Assembly (NCBI GenBank): GCA_029891345.1
Contig: CM057002.1
Location: 22,616,795 to 22,680,794, forward strand
Source of the DNA: Dryococelus australis
Lineage: Eukaryota; Arthropoda; Insecta; Phasmatodea; Phasmatidae
DNA length: 64,000 bases
Direction: 5' to 3'
Part shown: in pieces, positions 54,175 to 64,000 of the stretch
Position numbering within the stretch: position 1 is the first letter of the stretch
How the letters are laid out: each line of letters opens with the position of its first letter
Program-made: the position numbers and the translations under genes
Notes under the pieces: generated by a model
What the model was told of the DNA's origin: nothing
The model's input: only the letters and a program-made list of their open reading frames with translations
Database searches by the model: none

Positions 54175-54240
54175 CTTGCTTGCCCTAACGAGAGGCCACT
54201 GTTTGCTGTACTCTCAGAGTAACGTTTCGGGACGCAGCCC
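54175..54240. mobile_element. Element 'D' right-end fragment
   Basis: CTGTACTCTCAGAGTAACGT followed by ttcgggacg parallels the right end of the 19584 copy (CACTCTCGGAGTAACGTTTTGG). The left part is not clear. Confidence 0.4.
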
Positions 54241-54893
54241 CGATCTGTGGTCGACGTGTGGGACACTTGTCGTGTGGCGACATCTACCGGCAGTCAGACC
54301 AACTTTATCGCGACGCATCCACGCGCACGCGAACACGCGCGCGATGGGAGAATGGGGGGGGGGGGATAACAAAAGAGGAGCTAAGCGGGGCGTAAATGAT
54401 AGTAACGATATGTAGCGAAACAGAACCGTCAGGAATTGATGCTGGAGGGGTGATGGGGGGGGGGGGGGTTGCGCAAATTCTCGCGCGCCGGGGAGCAAAA
54501 AAAAAAATTACACGCACGCACGAACAGCAGCCTTTCGCCCAGGCCCCATCGGAATAATGGACACAGTGCGTGCGGGCGCGCTAGTCGTTAATAACGCAAG
54601 GGCGTGGTCGCTCTTCTGCCAGAAACAAGCTCGCTCCAACCATCAACCCCTCCTCCCCACCCTGCAACTACCACCCAGGCAAATGCATTTCTCCCATTGG
54701 TTAGCGGGTTGAGGGGGTGTTACCATATGCAGACAGAGATTTTACGGAGTTGACGCAAACAACAGTTTAGGCCAACCCTCGCCCTTGTAAATATACACTT
54801 TCACCGCGATTTTGTAATATATATTTTTTTAACAGCAGTATGTTGTTATGTCCTGAAAAATAATTTACCCGGCACCATTAGTAATGGAAGCCA
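54241..54893. other. Unassigned, GC-rich
   Basis: G10 to G12 runs near 54354 and 54456. Frames over them are compositional. Confidence 0.35.
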
Positions 54894-55028
54894 CCAAATT
54901 TTTCGCACGTGGGAATCGTGCCGGACGGTGCCTCTGGTCGGTGGGTCTACTCAGGGATTTTCCGTTTCCCCCCGCCATTGCATTTCGGCGCTGCTCCATA
55001 CTCGCCTCCCACCTGCCATCTTGGATCC
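54894..55028 (+). mobile_element. tRNA-derived SINE (family 1), 5'-truncated, body part
   Basis: Begins inside the element (TTTTCGCACGTGGGAATCGT), lacking the tRNA head, continues GCCGGACGGTGCCTCTGGTC, CGGCGCTGCTCCATACTCGC and stops at CCATC, where an insertion begins. The tail is at 55301-55362. Confidence 0.8.
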
Positions 55029-55030
55029 AT

Positions 55031-55298
55031 CGATTTTTCGCCAAAGCGTCTGTTTTGAGAAGGTGTATTGAAATTTCCCGCAATACATATCCTAAACAAC
55101 AGCTTCCCAAACTTTATCGAACTTGTCACAGCTTCGCTGCGTTTATTAATTTTCAGCTGGTAGGCGTCGAAGCGAAACACGAGATTACTTCTCGCGGGCG
55201 ATTACAAAAGCGACGATATCAACCGTTATCAAGAAACACTGACCTCAGACAATGCACTAGGCAATGCTCCGTGCTCTGTCGTTAAAAAAAAAAAAAAA
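55031..55298 (+). mobile_element. Poly-A-terminated retro-insert inside the SINE
   Basis: About 270 bp ending in A15 (55284-55298). ATCCAT occurs at its left border (55025-55030) and again just after the poly-A (55298-55303), consistent with a target-site duplication. The sequence matches nothing I recognise. Poly-A plus duplication indicates LINE-type retroposition: a truncated LINE, another SINE or a processed transcript. Confidence 0.65.
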
Positions 55299-55300
55299 TC

Positions 55301-55362
55301 CATGATGCAAGACTGAACCTCGAAGTTAAGAGCCAACCAAATCTCTCCACTCCACTCTAGCG
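55301..55362 (+). mobile_element. SINE (family 1) tail after the retro-insert
   Basis: CATGATGCAAGACTGAACCT, CGAAGTTAAGAGCCAACCAA, ATCTCTCCACTCCACTC corresponds to the family 1 3' region (as at 40790-40855). Confidence 0.75.
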
Positions 55363-55852
55363 GAGCAATGAACCTTTTTCACGTACGTGTTTTGTTTTCA
55401 AGACCCAAGGAAATTTTCAAAATAGTACTGCCCGAACTACGCGCGAGGGTGTTATTCTTCAAAATGCTAGCCACAAATGTCACAGCAGATTTTATCTAAT
55501 TCCACTCCGCAGAACTTTACACTATACGAGACCAGGGGCAGAGTTCACATACCTTTATACCCTCCCGCTCTTCAAGGACTAGCCCCCCCCCCCCCCCGCC
55601 ACTCATCAAGGTCTAGGGAGGGATGAAAGAAGCATGTTCGAAACCCGCAATTCGGGGCAAGCTCCGGTAACATCCCCCTTATAGCAAAAGTTGTCCAGTG
55701 AAAAAAAACCCGTATCGTGTTCTCCTAATGTCACAAGATTTTTTTTCAAATACGAATTATTATTTTTTGTTAGAAACTGTACTTTTACCACGATAACTAG
55801 AGTTCTGTGAACTTTGCCAATTCATTCGGTTGCGGGTCATGCTACAAACACG

Positions 55853-55884
<32 letters not shown>

Positions 55885-56356
55885 TTGGACAACAGTCGTT
55901 TCGCTCTAACGAATGTAAGCCAGTAATAAAATAAAAAAAAGAGGTACAAATATTGTGACAGTATCACGCGATATTCACTTTTTAAGAGCGTGTAAAAGTA
56001 TGAAAAGTTTCAGGCTGGTGCCAGTTGGACTGGACTCGCAAGATTCACAAACCATTCATTCATAGCGCTCCCTTTCATATCGAAGCAAATAAAGCATGTG
56101 TATGCTCTTAATTTTACGTGTGCTTACAGGAGCTCTTGATGATTCGCAACCTGTGACCTTGGCGAATAGTTATTACCAACACAAACGACACTGTCACATT
56201 TCAAGGGTTTTCTCATATTTAACTATATTTTCCTGCTGTGTCAAACCATCAAGGCGACCCTCTGCTGAACTGCGTCCAAGTGTGTTTCAAATCTCAAGTC
56301 ATTTTAACGGGCGCCAAAAATGTGTGTCCTCGAAAAGAAAACGCACTACAGGCTAA
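55363..56356. other. Unassigned with homopolymers
   Basis: C15 near 55583 and a T28 tract at 55852-55880. No gene recognised. Confidence 0.4.
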
Positions 56357-56594
56357 TATAGGTCATTCACGTTAAAGTGAGCACTTTTGAAAGCCCTCTC
56401 ACTTGGAATATTAGTCAGTAAATTTATTTTATTTTAGCCACGGACATCAACTTCCGAGTGCGGTGGAATATATACACCGTGTATATTGCTTACATGGCAA
56501 TACTTATTTGATAACATGGTTAAAGAATAAGAAATGGCTGAAAGAAAAACAACTAGGGCTTCAAAAGTGCTCACTTTACAGCGAACAGTCTATA
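56357..56594 (+). mobile_element. TIR-A1 MITE, complete
   Basis: Left end gtcattcacgttaaagtgag, right end actttacagcgaacagtcta. A1 core (CATCAACTTCCGAGTGCGGT, a CATGGCAATACTTATTTGAT stretch). Confidence 0.9.
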
Positions 56595-57206
56595 GTGTGT
56601 GCTACATCCAAGACACCAAGCACATTGGGAACATTATAAGCATGTCCTTCAACATGGCTGAAAACTGCTTTTTTAAAGACTAATGATGCTCAAAATATAC
56701 TAACCGGTTTCATATGAAACTAGATTGAGGAGTGCATTGGATTTTGCTACAATGCCTACCGACTGGCAGCTGCGAAATTTAAATAGGAAATCGCATGCAA
56801 AGAAAATTTCGTCTCAATGCGTTAATTTTAAAAGATAGGCGAATTTTATACGAGAAGATCCCTACGAGCGTACATTTTCAATATAGATACGCAGTAAGTA
56901 CTTTTTTTTTTAAACATAAATTTTAAAAATTCATTACAAACAGACTATACATGTAATGGAAACAGGTTCACTGTAGGGAACACTGCACGCGAGTTCTAGG
57001 GGCGATATCATTTTGCATGCGCCGTCTGCTGTCGCCCTTAGCGCTTTATAGATTTTTGTCTGAAATATACAGATCAATCAACTAAGCGGCAGCCTTGATG
57101 CACTTCCTGCTTCTCTATTTTTTCTAGAAATCCAATGTATGAAGAGGTTTTGTTAACAGATTACAATGTATTAATTGATTACTTAAAATCAATGAGACGT
57201 TTCTGT
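56595..57206. other. Unassigned AT-rich sequence
   Basis: No gene or element recognised. Confidence 0.4.
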
Positions 57207-57448
57207 TACAGGATATTCACGATAAAGTGAGCACTTTTAAAAGCCCTCCCATTTGGAATGATAGTCAATAAATATAATTTTATACCTTAGACGTTAACTT
57301 GCGAGCGCGGTTGAAAATACACACTGTTTATTTCTTGCATGGCAATATTTATTCCAAAAGGGTGGTTAAAGGATTAAAAAAAAAAATGGATGAAAGGAAA
57401 AAGTGACTAGGACCTCAAAAGTTCTCACTTTACTGTGAACAGCCTATA
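57207..57448 (+). mobile_element. TIR-A1 MITE, complete
   Basis: Left end ggatattcacgataaagtga, right end actttactgtgaacagccta. A1 core (AGACGTTAACTTGCGAGCGC, a CATGGCAATATTTATTCC stretch). Confidence 0.9.
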
Positions 57449-57739
57449 ACATTTGATATCTAGTATTTCAATATTTTTTTATTATTATTTATTTTAAAAT
57501 CATACTACCGTAAAATAAATTTGGATTTTAACTTTTTATATTTGCACAGAAATTGAAAAACAAGTGTTAATAAACTGTTAAAACTTTTTTTATTTAAAGA
57601 TAACTTCCTATGTATTCTAATATTTTTAAGCAATAAATATAAAAAAAATCTCGAGTGGAGAGTGAACCCAGGGCGAGGCAACACTCTCCAAGTGATTGGC
57701 TTACCAGATGGGACCCGTAGGTGCCAGTCAGCCCCGTAC

Positions 57740-57893
57740 GTGACATGAAGTGAGGCCCTAGGATGGAGCGGCGCTGGAATGCAGGAGCGGGGGAGGCGGG
57801 AGTGCCCCGAGAGGACCCGCCCGCAAGCGGCATCGAGCCCGGATCGCCGTGGTGGGAGGCGAGCTGCCTAGCCACTGCGCCACCGCTGCCCCC
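57740..57893 (-). mobile_element. tRNA-derived SINE (family 1), internally deleted
   Basis: Reverse-complemented: head GCAGCGGTGGCGCAGTGGCT, CTCGCCTCCCACCACGGCG, GATCCGGGCTCGATGCCGCT joined directly to GCGGGTCCTCTCGGGGCACT and CATTCCAGCGCCGCTCCATC. The segment after the B box is deleted, as in the copy at 5638-5790 but at a different junction. Confidence 0.85.
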
Positions 57894-58600
57894 TAATATT
57901 AAAACTATGCAATCTATTTTTAAAAGTTACAATAACGGTACACCTTGCGCTAGCTCGCCAACCAGCCAGCATTAAAAATTATTTTTATTAATTAATAAAA
58001 ATGACGGGAGAAGTTTCAATTCACATTTCGCAATTCCGCAAGCTTCCAAAAGAGCCGGCCCTATCCAACACCGCTCGTCATCTATGCCGAAGCACTGAAT
58101 GATGAATACACGGCATTTGTCATTTGATCGAAGCTGCCACTGGCGGGAGGATGGGAACCGAACAAGTCTCCCTTCCCCACCACCCCCCCCCCCTCTTTTT
58201 CCCTGAGGAATTAATTAAAACGTGCACGCCGCGCGTCACAAAAAAAAAAAAAGAGTTTTCGCAGAAGGCGTGGCCTTGAAAGGCGATCTAGCACTGCACG
58301 ACGTATACCGAGAGATGAATACGAGGGCTTTTTGACGCACCCCGCGCGGGCCGATCTGACGATATGAGAACTCACCGTCGCGACAGGAATTAAACCAAAC
58401 CAACACCGGGGCAAAAATAAGTTCTGGTTTTCGCAGGAACAGAAATACCTGTCGGATAAACGCAATATGTTCTTTTGTCGCTTGTAGAACTCAATCAGCT
58501 AACGACAGTGGCGTTCCTAGATAGAAAGCGAGACTAGCCACGCCCGCGCGTTAGTCGTGCTAGCATATACGTAACTCAGCTTCGCCGACCGTATTTAAGG
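57894..58600. other. Unassigned sequence
   Basis: C-rich near 58180. A12 run near 58240. No gene recognised. Confidence 0.4.
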
Positions 58601-58609
58601 GGATTCTGT

Positions 58610-59005
58610 AGTTGCCAAATACGTCTCATTGTTAGCAATTGTGTCTACGGTATTCTAATTATTAGAAAGCTATGGAATATTTAAATGTGAATATTTTTTC
58701 ACAACGAAAATAATCTTCCGATATATTTTGTCTCCAATTCATACAAGTTATTGAAACACCAACACGGTCGTGCAAAAGTGCCAAAGCCAGTAAAAATGAC
58801 TACGTAGCCCTCACATTATAATTGTTTTGTCAGATGGTGTTTTGAACTATCTCGCGACACAGTCATATGTTTCCTGGACATAATGCAGTGTTAAAACCAT
58901 ATAGTCAGTGCTTAGAATTCTGAGGAAACAATATGCAAAAGATTGTTTGTGCTATTTTTCATCGCTTTCACAATGCTTCCTTACGCCCGGACGTGGCCTT
59001 GAGCT
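58610..59005. repeat. Dispersed repeat pairing with 62880-63150
   Basis: AAAGATTGTTTGTGCTATTT followed by ttcatcgctttcacaatgct matches GAAGATTGTTTATGCTATTT followed by tccatcg...cgcattgct near 63096. GTTTTGAACTA and AGTGTTAAAACC also recur in the same order. Class unknown, possibly part of repeat X. Confidence 0.45.
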
Positions 59006-59526
59006 GTGAAGGCCTTTAACTAGATACGCGTTAACAGAGTCGTTGTAGTAAACTTACGAAAATTCCCCTGAAACTTCCTTAACTTTTCTAGGTATCCTCC
59101 CTTTATTAGAATGAAAATTACACGTGTACCTAAACGACAGTCCCCGAAGCATTTAAATCTTCCTGCCAGAGCGGAACAAACCGAAATAATAAACGGGGCA
59201 CAATTCATGAAATGGCGTGCAGCAGAAGTGTTAGGAACGTGTTAAGTAGATTACTATACGTAATGGATCCTAACAATATTCGTTCTCGCGTTCCCTGATT
59301 CAGTGCTCGCCAGCTTAGTTGACGGCCTGCGAACGAGCAAAGTGCGTATCTTATATATTCTATGCATAACAATAGTAATAATTCAAGTTGGCATGAACTT
59401 TGAACTTGGAACTGATGACTAATATTTCGTGCTGCGGCTCGGAAGTCCTGGAATGTTGGTCCCCCCCTGAACACCCACCACCCGCAAACTTAAGGTGGCG
59501 GATACTATTTCCCTGACCTTTCTGGG
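59006..59526. other. Unassigned; CTTTTCTAGGTATCC motif
   Basis: 59060-59100 (CCTGAAACTTCCTTAACTTT, then TCTAGGTATCC) resembles 1690-1740. No gene recognised. Confidence 0.35.
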
Positions 59527-59782
59527 GTCCACGATGATGTAGTGGTCAGACTAGTCACCTCCCGCCAAGCCGAACCAGGTTCGATTCCTGGCGAGGTTGC
59601 CCTCGGAATTTCCACGCATGTTGGGAATCGTGCAGGGAGATGCCGCTGGCCGGCGGGGTTTTCTCGTGTATCTCCAGTTTCCCCCCGCCCCTTGCATTCT
59701 GGCGCTGCTCCATTATCACATCGCTTCACTTCCATCGGCTCTCGAGATCTCAATGAAGGGTTTAATATCCACTCCAGCTTCG
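59527..59782 (+). mobile_element. tRNA-derived SINE (family 1), full length
   Basis: Head GATGTAGTGGTCAGACTAGT with the best B box in the window (GGTTCGATTCCTGGC), then TTGGGAATCGTGCAGGGAGA, GATGCCGCTGGCCGGCGGGG, TTTTCTCGTGTATCTCC, CATCGGCTCTCGAGATCTCA. Good match to the A- and B-box spacing of RNA polymerase III genes. Confidence 0.9.
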
Positions 59783-60686
59783 AATTTTCTTGCTAATCTT
59801 CGCAATGAAAATGCACGACCAGTAATAAGAAATCCAAGCTAGATATGACATGGACGACTACGTCACGCATTTTTTTTTTTATCTGTAGGGTTTCAAATAC
59901 ACCTGTATTTTCCCATGTGGGACTGAAATTATTAAATAACTAGATAATGTTCCATTGCGGTTACAGATGTGACACTATTCATGTAAGAAAAATAAGAAAG
60001 ATTTAGAAATAACTGTTAAAATGTTCCATATGCCATGACTAGGTTTGGTTTTTAAATACTGACTCGGAAAATTAAGTTAATGTGGGAAATACCCAAATCC
60101 CAGATAGCAAGGATACTTCCCCCTTAAGAGCCGCCCATATCTCTCAGTCCTGACTTTCCCAGACGTCAGCCACCTTGATATTTATGTCCCGCACAATCCG
60201 GATAGTGTAGACCGTGAGAAGGATCGTTTAGCACGAGCCCGGGCCTAGCGGTCTGAGGAAGGAAAAACGGCAGAACGGGCATCTCCCCGCCGGTTAACGG
60301 TTACGGCCGCAACACTTTGGGGGTGTCCACACCACACTCGGCCATCCACGTCAACTCGCGCCAACTGCAGGTGTAAACTGAGGCAGTAAACCCCCCCCCC
60401 CCCACCTTCCCCCCTACCTCCTGAACACAGGGGGTTACGTTACGACTTCGTTGCATATCCCTGCAACCTCGTTCCCGCCGGAAACAACCGAGTCATTTCG
60501 GAAAGTCTTGCGAAATGTCTCCACGGGCCCTGCCCCCTCCCCCCGCCCACCATCCATCATACTCACACACACGCACACACACCACCACCATCAGTTGTTT
60601 AACCGCATACGAGAGAACTGTCTACTCTTGAAGATTTACACAGCGGCGGAGTGTTAAATGTTGGCCAGATATGCTGGTGTTGCTAT
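59783..60686. other. Unassigned, GC-rich at 60170-60540
   Basis: C13 near 60391 and an ACAC/CACCAC tract near 60563-60592. No gene recognised. Confidence 0.35.
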
Positions 60687-60785
60687 TACAGGCTATTCGC
60701 GGTAAAGTGAGCACTTTTGGAATCTCTCTCATTTGGGATAACAGTCAATAAATACAGTTTATTTAAGTCTTAGGCGTTAATGTGA
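60687..60785 (+). mobile_element. TIR-A1 left-half fragment
   Basis: Left end ggctattcgcggtaaagtga, then TCTCATTTGGGATAACAGTC, AATAAATACAGTTTATTTAA, TCTTAGGCGTTAA, then diverges. Confidence 0.8.
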
Positions 60786-61275
60786 TATTTCACTTTTTTT
60801 TTTTTTTGCTTTGGTTATCCGAAAGAGCTTTGGAAAAGGACCCCCCTTAATTCAGTTATTAGTTGTAAAATCATTATAGTTTTTAAAACACTCAAAAGTT
60901 TTAATTTCCCGAATTCGGCAGCATACTAGGCTCTGCTCCTAGATATTTGTTTCCACTCAAATTGAATTCAATTCATTCGTCATTCAGTCTCCTGGTAAGG
61001 AAAATGAAGACGCTGTTCATGAATTAATCAAGAATTCGGGGCGGGATGTGTTGAGAATGTTTGATTTGGGGGGGAAAAGTAAATCCAATGGTTTCCTTCC
61101 CCCTCGACCAATACGTCCCTTCGGCAATAAGCCGTTAAGATGTATTTTGTAGCGCGTGTAAAGAAACTGTTCCGACCGAACGTAATTCACAACTAGCAGG
61201 TAGCCTGCCAAAGCGGTGAACTAGTTTACACTTCTGGCAGACGAAGCAGTCGAGCGATATCGTGTTCACACCTTA
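60786..61275. other. Unassigned sequence
   Basis: T-run near 60796. No gene recognised. Confidence 0.4.
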
Positions 61276-61706
61276 CTATAGACTGTTCACGATAAAACTG
61301 AACACTTTGGAAATGAACCTTAGAATAAAGTCACTGCCCCTGAACGCATATATTTTAGTGGGCACTCTGAGTGACATTTGCTCAGTAAAGTTGATAACGA
61401 TGGATGGGAAATAGTTCCATAAGTTAACGTCGAATATTAAGAGTTAGGTAAATATCTGTGATAACTTAAAACTAATTCTTTAAATTTTTGTTTTTTTTTA
61501 TTGCATCGAAATGTGAAATTAAGCTGGTTTGTATAATATTAACTTTTCTTAAAAGTTCAAGGTTTTACTTGACCGAGGCATGAATAAAGTGATGAGGCCC
61601 ACGGCAATCTTAATTTTACATAAGGCGGAAGACTACATAATGTGCATACAAGCAGATCTAAAGCGGGGCTTTCAAAAGTGCTCATTTTACCGTGAACAGT
61701 CTTTAT
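61276..61706 (+). mobile_element. TIR-A2 MITE, complete
   Basis: Left end agactgttcacgataaaact, right end ttaccgtgaacagtcttta. Full A2 core (GTGGGCACTCTGAGTGACAT, a TTGACCGAGGCATGAATAAAG stretch in two overlapping parts, CATAAGGCGGAAGACTACAT). Confidence 0.9.
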
Positions 61707-61840
61707 ATTCCTGCAGCTCTGAAGCATGGCCGCTCGCATTTTCCGATACGCATTTTAAATATTTCTCCGGAGTAAAAGAGTGTGTCGTAAATGTGCAACT
61801 GTCACATCAGTTCGTACGGAAACGATGTGCAGTGGATACC

Positions 61841-62086
61841 TATAGTCTGTTCACGGTAAAGTGAGCACTTTTTAAGGCACTGACTTTTTTTTTTTGTTTT
61901 TAGCCAATTTCTACCTTTCCGACACTTTTTATTATAAACATTGCCATGTGGCCAACAAACACAGTGCATACATTCCTCCACTCCCAAAAGTTAACGCCTG
62001 AAGCTCCCATAAATATATATTTATTAATGGTTAATGACTGTAGGAAGCGCCTTAAAAAGTCCTCACTTTACCGTGAACAGACTATA
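61841..62086 (-). mobile_element. TIR-A1 MITE, complete
   Basis: Left end gtctgttcacggtaaagtga, right end ctttaccgtgaacagactat. Reverse-oriented core (CCTTTCCGACACTTTTTATT, CTCCCAAAAGTTAACGCCTG). Confidence 0.9.
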
Positions 62087-62620
62087 ATAATGTTGTTTGC
62101 AGCGCATTTGAAAAAACGAAACTGCATTAACAAACACGGGAGGTAGAAAACAATGACGTAAACAAACAAAACAGAAATTCCGAAATTGTTTACAGGTTAT
62201 CACAAAATGTTCGTAGAGTAACGATTCGAGCAGACTACGAGCATATTTTGCTTACATCTTGTGATCCAACGTCTGGGAGCGCCATTTATTAAGACCGACT
62301 CTACATGCAGCCACGTGTCACGCACATTAACTACCCTCCATTACTGGGAGCCATTCTCAAACCACCACACGCATATTATAAACATCGCACGGCGCTTTTA
62401 GTCACGCTTAATTATCCACTGCCTCCTCTCTAATCCGCTTACGAGATCATCTTTTCAGCAACTATGTTATTTAGCTCTCTGAAATGGTGGGATATGCTCG
62501 TACCACACTCGCCAAGCATGTACTCCGGACTGTTAATACAATTTAATGTACATAGACTGTGCGTTTACAGGCAGAGGCGCTTGAATTTCGCGGATGTAAT
62601 TCCGCGTTGGCTGAACTTCA
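62087..62620. other. Unassigned sequence
   Basis: No gene recognised. Confidence 0.4.
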
Positions 62621-62639
62621 AAATGTCTCGCCCGTGCAC

Positions 62640-63155
62640 AGGCTATGTTTTCTTTCGGCTACTGGCCGCGTGTTTTCATCAACAAGACGCCGCTGTTTCA
62701 TTTACTGGACCAATCAGAATTATGTTACTCCAGCAATGAACACGTTATGATTCGTGGTCAAGCATTTGAAATGCGTGGCATTTAAAACCGTCAAATCGCG
62801 AAACTGGGCCTGACTTTAAAATGTCTAGCTGTCGTATGGGTATCATTGTAATGAGCTCTCGATTCATATACATATAAAAAATTTATGCAATGATAAACCT
62901 GAAAGTCGATACTTCGTTGCCCATTATAGGAAATTGTCAAAGTCAGTAAAATTCGCTGAAACGATGTTTATTCTTCTCTATAAACCGTGTTTTGAACTAA
63001 AGCGAGAATACTGTATCTGTTCTGAACAGATTGCTGTATTAACACCCTGAAGTACAGCCACAACTTACACTTATGAAGAAACAGGACACACGCGAAGATT
63101 GTTTATGCTATTTTCCATCGTCGCGTCATCGCATTGCTTCCTTGAGGCCAGGTAT
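62640..63155. repeat. Dispersed repeat 'X', copy 3, with downstream part
   Basis: CTGGCCGCGTGTTTTCATCA, ACTGGACCAATCAG, GCGTGGCATTTAAAACCGTC and GCGAAACTGGGCCTGAC parallel 39970-40120. The downstream part (62880-63150) pairs with 58610-59005. It may be one long old element of which different copies keep different parts. Confidence 0.5.
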
Positions 63156-63219
63156 AACATTGAAGCGTTTACATGCTCTTGCAATCCTCTTATTTTTCTC
63201 ATGCTCTGGCATTCCTTCA

Positions 63220-63250
63220 TGTCGCTCTCTCTCTCTCTCTCTCTCTCCCA
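63220..63250. repeat. (CT)n microsatellite
   Basis: About 13 TC/CT units. Confidence 0.9.
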
Positions 63251-63365
63251 TGCCCGTCCTATGCCTTGGTGTCTTCTTATATTCCTTCCAGCATCCTTTA
63301 TTTTCTCTCTTGTGTCCCACTCATTTCCTCCCTCTCCTTCACCACAGTCGACGTCTGCTATGGAC

Positions 63366-63543
63366 AGCCATCTTTAATTCCCGCCGCTAGCCGGCTGCTG
63401 TAGGCGACCATCTTTGATTACCGCGCCCGCCACCGGAGTGTGCTAAGTTCTTTCTTTTTAAAGATATTCCCGCCGCAAGTCGTCTGTTGTAGGTGGCCAT
63501 CTTTGATTCCTGCGCCCGCCATCAGAGTGTGGGAGGTTCGACC
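63366..63543. repeat. Two-copy tandem repeat, period about 89 bp
   Basis: CCCGCCGCTAGCCGGCTGCT at 63380 and CCCGCCGCAAGTCGTCTGTT at 63469, each followed by GTAGG, CCATCTTTGATT and CGCGCCCGCCA-type sequence. Confidence 0.75.
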
Positions 63544-64000
63544 GTTCGTAGTTAGGAATGCTGGTATCGATGCTACCATTTTGTGTGTGTGTGTGTGTTA
63601 ATTCACTCATCGCCGGCAGAGACGCGCTAGCATCGGGAAGATGAGTTCAAATGGCGGTCACCAGCACAGGGAATTTTTAGTTGGTCGCGGTTTCAGAACT
63701 TAAAAAATTGCTGGAGGAATGCGATTTCGATCTGACCACCCTACGGTGACCAGTTCGGCGTCTAGATTACACGACCACCATTGCACGTGAAGTGTTAGGA
63801 GAAGAAATAACGTATATACTCGCATCGGCCTATGCACTCGCCAGACGATAAAATTGTTATCGCGAAAAATAAATGTTTAATGTGGAATTAACACACAGGA
63901 AAAAACTGCAGGCATCGCGCATGCACGTGTGCACACACACTTGGAATGTGTAAAAGTTGTATAATATTAATAGCGGAAAAAACACCACCACATACATACA
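63544..64000. other. Unassigned sequence
   Basis: (GT)n of about 9 units near 63582-63598. No gene recognised. Confidence 0.4.

Overview
This window is eukaryotic nuclear DNA, almost certainly from an insect with a large, repeat-rich genome. It is AT-rich, has no operon-like gene packing and no intact tRNA or rRNA gene. The one exon I can name, on the minus strand at 8504-8600, encodes the start of a semaphorin domain that looks closest, from memory, to orthopteroid Semaphorin-1a (Fasciclin IV). A polyneopteran host (grasshopper, cricket, stick insect, cockroach or termite) is therefore my best guess; that assignment is inference. Most of the window may be large introns or 5' flank of this semaphorin gene, since higher coordinates are upstream on the minus strand, but no second semaphorin exon was found.

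The window is dominated by non-autonomous DNA transposons. Two element classes share one terminal inverted repeat (core TTCACGGTAAAGTGAGCAC): a short core of about 240 bp (called TIR-A1 here) and an unrelated long core of about 400-430 bp (TIR-A2). A third class of about 380-440 bp (TIR-B) has a related terminus, TATAGTCCATTCACGG. About 43 copies or pieces of the three classes are scattered from 1.4 kb to 62 kb. Several are nested: TIR-A elements sit inside TIR-B elements at 32.2-33.1, 34.2-35.1 and 48.6-49.4 kb, and never the reverse. A tRNA-derived SINE family (about 8 copies), a possible second SINE family, a Helitron Rep remnant (6.6 kb), a short complete Helitron (24.3 kb), a probable solo LTR (47.8 kb) and two further inverted-repeat elements make up the rest of the mobile fraction. 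No transposase gene for the TIR elements is present.

Layout: 1-8.2 kb has a degenerate A1 copy, a nine-copy 99-bp minisatellite beside a small possible membrane-protein ORF, a SINE, a B copy and the Helitron Rep remnant with a long hairpin. 8.2-9.6 kb has the semaphorin exon, whose 3' splice site lies in a tandem duplication giving three copies of the acceptor. 10-28 kb holds MITEs, a 72-bp TA palindrome, a CGATA-motif cluster and candidate homeodomain-site-rich conserved segments. 29.4-30.6 kb is an A2 MITE in which a 60-bp internal segment has expanded to 15 tandem copies. 30.7-35.1 kb is a dense nested MITE/SINE cluster. 36-64 kb continues with MITEs, SINEs, the solo LTR, hairpin arrays, microsatellites and long unassigned single-copy-looking stretches.

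Limits: all calls were made by eye. Element boundaries are good to a few bases for full copies and to tens of bases for fragments. Exons of unknown proteins could easily have been missed.
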